From: Acidimicrobiaceae bacterium
GTDB lineage: Bacteria > Actinomycetota > Acidimicrobiia > Acidimicrobiales > RAAP-2
Direction: 5' to 3'
Length of the DNA stretch: 37,892 nt
Assembly (NCBI GenBank): GCA_003161575.1
Contig: PMOE01000048.1
Location: forward strand, 1 to 37,892
A program made the position numbers and the translations under genes. The notes beneath the pieces were generated by a model, which was not told the DNA's origin, made no database searches, and saw only the letters and a program-made list of their open reading frames with translations. Below are positions 33,376 to 37,892 of this stretch, piece after piece (within the stretch, counting starts at the first letter, position 1; the number at the start of each line of letters is the position of its first letter).

Positions 33376-35061
33376 TCATCCGAAGGTGAAGTCGTAGGCT
33401 TGCACGCCCTTGGAAAAGGTCAGCTGCAACAAGCCGCTCGAGTAGTGCGGCGACGAGATGAGGGTGTAGAGGTCGGGTACTCCCGCCACGTTCACCGTCT
33501 TTTGTCTCACGCCGTCGACCGCGACGGTCACCGTCCCGGTCCCACCGAGGACAAGGTAGACGTTGTCGGCCATGTAATTGAGCTCGATCTGCGCTCCTGT
33601 AGCGTCGGCGGTGGCCTGCCACTGGTGCACCGTCCAACTCCCGCCGAACGACACCTCGTCGGCCGGCAGATTCGGAGCCAGGTGGTAGGCGGTCAGCTTG
33701 TTGAAGATCACCGGTGAGCCTGAGTAACTGCTCAGCTGGAGACGCTCGTAGCCAATGTAGGTCTCCGGCGTCACCTCTTCTTGGGGGGTGCGGTCGGCCA
33801 CGTCGGTCCCTGCCGGGAGACCGGTCGCCCCGCCGGCCTCGAGGAGAAGTCGGATGTCTTGCTCGGTCGCGCCGTATCCCCCTTCACCGAAGTCGGTGCG
33901 GCGGACGTTGCCGTTCTGGTCGATCAGGTACTCGGACGGCCAGCCCTGGTTGTTGTAGGCGTTCCAGGTGGCGTAGTTGTCGTCGATGGCCACGGGGTAG
34001 TGCACGCCGAACTGTGCGGCGGCCGCCTTGACGTTGGAGACGACGTGCTCGAAGGGGAACTCGGGGGTATGGACACCAACGACGACGAATCCTTTCGCTT
34101 TGTACTTCGAGTACCACGCCTCGACGTGGGGGAGGGTCCGCTGGCAGTTGATGCACGAGTAGGTCCAAAAGTCGACCAGGACCACCTTGCCGCGCAGCGA
34201 GGCCAGGGTGAGCGGCTTGCCGCCGGGCGTGTTGAGCCACTGGGTGATCCCGGTGAATTTGGGCGCCCGCCCGAGGACCGGGAGGGACCCGCCCGCCGTG
34301 GCCTGGGCCTTGGCGAATTCGTTGGCGTGCTCGCGGGTGAGTGCCTGCAGCTGCTTGTTGTGGGTCCCTTCGAGGTGGTTCTCAAGCGCACTCGTGTACC
34401 CGGGCACCGAGGTCTGGAGGGGCCGGGTCCAGTTGAGGGCGATGGCCACGGCGGTGAGGGCGAGGACCCCCCCGGCCACCTTGCGGACGGTCGGCATGTG
34501 GGTCCGCAGGCTCTTCCATCCCTTGGTGGTGCGCTGGGCGACCACTGCGAAGATGAGAAGCGGGACGGCCGCCCCGGCCGCATAGGCGATCGTCAGAAAC
34601 AGGACGGAGAGGCCGACCCGGTGGGTGGCCGACACGACCGAGATGGCGGCCAGCACCGGCCCCGCGCAGGGCACGAATACGAGGCCGAGACTCACCCCGA
34701 GCACGAAACCGCTACCCGATCCGGCCTGGCTCGTCGCCCCGAGTCGGGCGAAGGGCCGCTCGAGCAGGTCGCCGATCCTCGGCACCATGAGGCCGATGCC
34801 GAGGAGCGCGAGCACGATGATCCCGAAGTCGCGCAGGTAGTCCTGGGGCAGTCCGAGCAGGCTCAGGAGGGAGCCACCGAGCAAGGTGAACAGGGTGAAG
34901 CTGGCAACGAGCCCGCCGATGATGGCGTAGGGGCGCCACCGCGTCGCGGTGGTCGCCTCGGCCGCACCCCCGGCCACGATGACCGGGAGCACCGGCAAGA
35001 TGCACGGGGAGATCCCGGTGATGAGCCCGCCGAGGAACCCGATGCCCAAAAGGACGATCAT
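33376..35061 (-). CDS. dipZ: DipZ-like CcdA-thioredoxin fusion protein
   Basis: A 561-aa membrane protein that carries reducing power across the membrane to exported proteins. Residues 1-210 form a CcdA-type domain of about six helices with two conserved cysteines, Cys20 in SPCILPVLP and Cys132 in FVPCAGPVL. Residues about 265-405 form an external redoxin/TlpA-like domain with CxxC Cys303-Ile-Asn-Cys306 in WTYSCINCQRTLP. Residues about 415-561 are the beta-rich C-terminal domain of DipZ proteins. The layout matches actinobacterial DipZ (Rv2874-like). It probably reduces disulfides in secreted or cytochrome-maturation proteins. The start at 35061 is directly before the first helix. Confidence 0.94.
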   Translation of the reverse strand: MIVLLGIGFLGGLITGISPCILPVLPVIVAGGAAEATTATRWRPYAIIGGLVASFTLFTLLGGSLLSLLGLPQDYLRDFGIIVLALLGIGLMVPRIGDLLERPFARLGATSQAGSGSGFVLGVSLGLVFVPCAGPVLAAISVVSATHRVGLSVLFLTIAYAAGAAVPLLIFAVVAQRTTKGWKSLRTHMPTVRKVAGGVLALTAVAIALNWTRPLQTSVPGYTSALENHLEGTHNKQLQALTREHANEFAKAQATAGGSLPVLGRAPKFTGITQWLNTPGGKPLTLASLRGKVVLVDFWTYSCINCQRTLPHVEAWYSKYKAKGFVVVGVHTPEFPFEHVVSNVKAAAAQFGVHYPVAIDDNYATWNAYNNQGWPSEYLIDQNGNVRRTDFGEGGYGATEQDIRLLLEAGGATGLPAGTDVADRTPQEEVTPETYIGYERLQLSSYSGSPVIFNKLTAYHLAPNLPADEVSFGGSWTVHQWQATADATGAQIELNYMADNVYLVLGGTGTVTVAVDGVRQKTVNVAGVPDLYTLISSPHYSSGLLQLTFSKGVQAYDFTFG

Positions 35062-35221
35062 GACCCCGGGTCACCCATTCGGATCTGCATCCCTTTCCCT
35101 TCGCCGCCCCGCTCGCAGGACTCTCCCTCGAGGAGTGCTCCCCAGAAAAGGTACGCCGAAGCCGGAACGAAGATGCTGCACCCGGCCTTACAAGACGATT
35201 ACAGGCCCGCGGGGGCCCGGC

Positions 35222-36016
35222 TCATCCGGCCGGCGTCGTGCCAGCCCCCGCGGTGCCCGAAGACGCTGCGGCCCCCGAAGACGCTGCGGCACCACTGTCG
35301 GTGATGCTTGCCGCCATGTAGCTCCCGTCCTTCTGTTTGGCCCCGGTGATGATGACGGTGTCGCCGGGCTGGACGTCGCCGACGGTTCCCGAAGCCGAGA
35401 CCTTGACGGTCGACGCCGGACCCGTGACGACCTTCACCAGCGCGCTCGTCGTCCCCTGCGAGATGTACAAGGTGCCGTTGGCGACCGCGCTCACCGTGCC
35501 CACCACCGAGTTTCCACCCCCGAAGCGACCCGCAAGGCCCGCAAACCCCGATGCGCCGCCCGCCCCCGTGGCGGTGCCGGTACCACCCGCCGCTCCGCCG
35601 CCCGTCGCCGCGCCACCCCCGCCGGCACCGGCGAAGGCGGACCGTAGGGCCGCGAAACTCGACGCGCCGCCCGCCGTGGCGTCGGTCGACGATCCTTGGT
35701 GCTTTTGGTAGAGCACCCCGCCGGCGAAGCCCACGCCGAGGGCCGCCACGAGGGCCAGGATGCTCGTGACCCGGCGCGCCTTGGCCCGCCCGGCGGCGTC
35801 GAAGCGGCGGGACCGCTCGAGGTCGTCATCGTCGGGCCAGCTGTCGTCGAAGTCGTCGAACTCGAGCGAGTCGCGGCCTGCGGGGACCGCCGGCAGTTCC
35901 TCGGTGTTGTGCGCGACCGCCGCCTTCGCCTTGGGCACCGGCATGCTCGTCTTGGGGGCGTCGTTCGCCGAGCCCGGCGGGGTCCCCCCCGCCATCGCCT
36001 CGCGGTCTTCGTCCAT
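35222..36016 (-). CDS. Membrane-anchored DUF5666-like protein
   Basis: A 264-aa protein with an acidic cytoplasmic segment (EFDDFDDSWPDDDDLERS), one transmembrane helix (about 82-103, ILALVAALGVGFAGGVLY) and a Gly/Ala-rich linker. A small external beta domain (about 170-240) reads like DUF5666: VVGTVSAVANGTLYIS, GDVQPGDTVIITGAKQKDGS. The C-terminus contains two 18-bp repeats coding Ala/Ser-Gly runs. The ATG at 36016 follows GGAGAGGAG by 6-7 nt. It lies 68 nt after the MacB-like permease gene in the same direction and may stand in for the usual MacA adaptor; that role is inference. Confidence 0.85.
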   Translation of the reverse strand: MDEDREAMAGGTPPGSANDAPKTSMPVPKAKAAVAHNTEELPAVPAGRDSLEFDDFDDSWPDDDDLERSRRFDAAGRAKARRVTSILALVAALGVGFAGGVLYQKHQGSSTDATAGGASSFAALRSAFAGAGGGGAATGGGAAGGTGTATGAGGASGFAGLAGRFGGGNSVVGTVSAVANGTLYISQGTTSALVKVVTGPASTVKVSASGTVGDVQPGDTVIITGAKQKDGSYMAASITDSGAAASSGAAASSGTAGAGTTPAG

Positions 36017-36084
36017 ATCGGTCTCCTCTCCGCCGTACTCGCCGGCGCTCACGTTCTCTCGTCCATCAGGTCTGGGTCCGCCGG

Positions 36085-37293
36085 TCAGTCACGGCGCAGT
36101 GCCACCGCCGGGGGTAACGCGGCCGCCCGGCTCGCCGGATACAACCCGAAGAAGAGGCCAACCGCGACCGACACCCCGAAGGCCAGGCCGACCGAGTACC
36201 ACGCGATGACCGGTTTTACGCCGTCGATCGTGAATTGGCTCCCGAGAAGACCGACCAGCACACCAACGAGTCCGCCCAGCATCGACAGCAGGACCGCTTC
36301 GGCGAGGAACTGGGAGAGGATGTCGCTTCGACGCGCCCCGACGGTCTTGCGGATGCCGATCTCCCTGGTCCGCTCGGTGACCGATACCAGCATGATGTTC
36401 ATCACCCCGATCCCGCCGACGAGCAACGAGATGGCGGCCACCGCGCCGAGAAGGGTGGTGAACACCTTCGAAGTGGCCGTGGACGTCTGGATCAACGATG
36501 CCTGGTTCACAACGTTGAAACCTGGGTCTGCCGCCGTGGTCTGGTTGGCGGTCTGGAGAGTCGAAGTCGCCTCATCCTGGGCCGCAGTGGTCGTGGCCGA
36601 CGACGTCGCCTCGATGTCGATGGAGGAGAAGGCGCCGTAGCCACTGATCTGGTCCTGGACCGAGGTGTAGGGGGCCATCACCACGTCGTCGAGGTCCTGG
36701 GTGCCGTTCGTTCCCTTGGGGGCCAACACACCAATGACCTCGAAGGTCCCGCTCCCGACCTCCACGTTGTCCCCGATGGGGTCGGCTCCCCCGAAGAGCT
36801 GGGAGACCACCGTCTGGCCGACGACCATCACCTTGGCGTGCGATTTGACCTGAGCTGACGTGAAGAACGAACCGCCGGCCATCGTGTAGCCGTGCATGGA
36901 CAGATACGGCGGGGTCGATCCCACAAACGACGCCGGTGAGTACGACGTGGAATTGAAGGCCATGCTCACGCTCGATGCGCTCACCACCGGCGCCACCTGG
37001 GCGATGGCCGGATTGGTCCCTTTCTCCTCGAGAGCCCCCACGTCGGACGTGGTGAGCGACGTCGCCGGCGCCGGGCCGTTGACCGAGAAGCTGATCTGGG
37101 GCGAGATCACGAGCAGGTTGGTTCCGAGCTTCTCGATGGAGGATTCGACGGCGGCCGATGAGCCGTTCCCGACCGCTACGAGTACGATCACCGCGGCCAC
37201 ACCGATCAGCATCCCGAGCATGGTGAGCACCGAGCGCAGGCGGTTGGCGGCGATCCCCCCGAGGGCGATGCGGATCGAGTCGAATCGGATCAT
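36085..37293 (-). CDS. MacB-type ABC transporter permease
   Basis: A 402-aa permease of the FtsX/MacB family. One helix lies near the N-terminus (about 20-43, followed by VGNGSSAAVESSIEKLGTNLL). A large external MacB periplasmic core domain covers about 45-275. Three C-terminal helices carry the signature GGIGVMNIMLVSVTERTREIG, then RKTVGARRSDI. It should couple ATP hydrolysis to export of a peptide, lipid or drug, or to mechanical signalling. Its ATG overlaps the ATPase stop by 4 nt (ATGA), so the two subunits are co-translated. Confidence 0.95.
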   Translation of the reverse strand: MIRFDSIRIALGGIAANRLRSVLTMLGMLIGVAAVIVLVAVGNGSSAAVESSIEKLGTNLLVISPQISFSVNGPAPATSLTTSDVGALEEKGTNPAIAQVAPVVSASSVSMAFNSTSYSPASFVGSTPPYLSMHGYTMAGGSFFTSAQVKSHAKVMVVGQTVVSQLFGGADPIGDNVEVGSGTFEVIGVLAPKGTNGTQDLDDVVMAPYTSVQDQISGYGAFSSIDIEATSSATTTAAQDEATSTLQTANQTTAADPGFNVVNQASLIQTSTATSKVFTTLLGAVAAISLLVGGIGVMNIMLVSVTERTREIGIRKTVGARRSDILSQFLAEAVLLSMLGGLVGVLVGLLGSQFTIDGVKPVIAWYSVGLAFGVSVAVGLFFGLYPASRAAALPPAVALRRD

Positions 37294-37892
37294 GCGGTTC
37301 GGCCCCCCGGGTCCCCGGCGACCGGCAGGGTGGCGGGTTCTTGGAGCCGATCGCTGATGACCCTGCCATCACGCATCTCGACCACCCGGTTCGCGAAGGC
37401 CGCCACATCGTGTTCATGGGTGATGACCACCAGGGTCCGGCCCTGGCGGTGAAGCCGGCGAAGCACGCCGAGCACCGACGCCGTCGCCACCGTGTCGAGA
37501 TTCCCGGTGGGTTCGTCGGCCAGCACCAGGGCCGGGTCGTTCACGATGGCCCGGGCCACCGCCACCCGCTGCTGTTCGCCGCCGGAGAGCTCCGTCGGCA
37601 AATGATCGGCCCGTCCCGAGAGCCCCACCTCGGCCAGAGCCCAACGGGCCCGCTCCTGGCGTTCGGTCCGGCGGACGCCGGCGTAGATCAATGGAAGCTC
37701 CACGTTTTTGAGTGCGCTCATGCCCGTGAGGAGGTTGAAGGCCTGGAAGACCAAGCCGATCCCCCGGTTGCGGACCTCGGCCAGCTCGTCCTCCTCGCGG
37801 TGCCGCACATCGATGCCGTCGAGCCGGAACCTGCCCCGTGTCGGCTCATCGAGCAGTGCCAAGAGGTTCATGAGCGTGGATTTGCCCGAACC
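37290..37892 (-). CDS. MacB-type ABC transporter ATPase (partial, 5' end cut)
   Basis: The C-terminal 200 residues of an ABC ATPase; the gene runs off the right edge of the window. The visible frame starts inside Walker A ([11 protein letters not shown]). The Q-loop is in [10 protein letters not shown], the signature is [14 protein letters not shown], and Walker B is [12 protein letters not shown], followed by the H-loop in [10 protein letters not shown]. The sequence belongs to the LolD/MacB/FtsE class. It pairs with the downstream permease through a 4-nt overlap. About 40 N-terminal residues are missing. Confidence 0.95.
   Translation of the reverse strand, partial: GSGKSTLMNLLALLDEPTRGRFRLDGIDVRHREEDELAEVRNRGIGLVFQAFNLLTGMSALKNVELPLIYAGVRRTERQERARWALAEVGLSGRADHLPTELSGGEQQRVAVARAIVNDPALVLADEPTGNLDTVATASVLGVLRRLHRQGRTLVVITHEHDVAAFANRVVEMRDGRVISDRLQEPATLPVAGDPGGRTA

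Noticed and set aside
33781..35304. A 507-codon open frame on the plus strand.
   Set aside because: It is opposite the DipZ-like gene, and its product is Gly/Asp/Arg-rich without motifs.

Overview
The window is high-GC DNA from an actinobacterium. The evidence is an actinobacterial cell-division and Ser/Thr-phosphorylation cluster (crgA, trpG/pabA, PASTA kinase pknB, pbpA, pstP, fhaB, fhaA, next to a tRNA-Leu), an HU protein with a Lys/Ala-rich tail, a TIGR03085/DinB-type protein of the mycothiol-linked superfamily, and many DUF families typical of Actinomycetota. Many genes have a TANNNT hexamer 6-10 nt before the start codon and no Shine-Dalgarno, which fits the leaderless transcription common in this phylum. 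An Acidimicrobiia-like lineage is plausible, but this is inference and was not tested. I see no insertion sequence, phage gene or CRISPR array.

Layout. 1-0.8 kb: HU-type nucleoid protein. 1.3-8.3 kb: housekeeping and lipid-metabolism genes (aldo/keto reductase, hotdog thioesterases, pirin, SDR, acetyl-CoA acetyltransferase, small membrane proteins including a DUF3817 protein, TIGR03085 protein). 8.3-16.1 kb: the cell-wall signalling block. crgA and trpG diverge from a 59-bp region. fhaA-fhaB-pstP-pbpA-pknB run leftwards as a probable operon, and tRNA-Leu(CAG) diverges from fhaA. Compared with Mycobacterium, rodA and pknA are missing. 16.1-26.5 kb: a looser region with long gaps and poorly known genes (an orphan anchored protein beside the tRNA, universal stress protein, orphan three-TM protein, aldo/keto reductase, DUF2889 protein, tandem-domain CaiB/BaiF CoA transferase, DUF5996 protein). 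26.5-31.2 kb: an acyl-CoA/oxidation neighbourhood (HxlR regulator, hotdog thioesterase, SDR overlapping an acetyl-CoA hydrolase/transferase-family gene, divergent cytochrome P450). 31.2-37.9 kb: envelope functions (EamA/DMT-like transporter, signal peptidase I, DipZ-like CcdA-thioredoxin fusion, and a MacB-type ABC exporter with a membrane-anchored DUF5666-like protein; the ATPase gene runs off the right edge).

How the parts fit. PknB and PstP probably set the phosphorylation state of the FHA proteins and the division machinery, while PbpA makes septal or lateral peptidoglycan and CrgA links to the divisome. Three of these membrane proteins (PknB, PbpA, PstP) end in long Thr/Pro-rich tails predicted outside the membrane. 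The most unusual points are those shared tails, a Ser-x-Asp in place of Ser-x-Asn in PbpA, cysteine pairs in two PASTA repeats, loss of rodA/pknA from the cluster, a tandem CoA transferase keeping a catalytic-type Asp in both halves, and the widespread leaderless promoter layout. I did not find a clearly new defence or mobile system.
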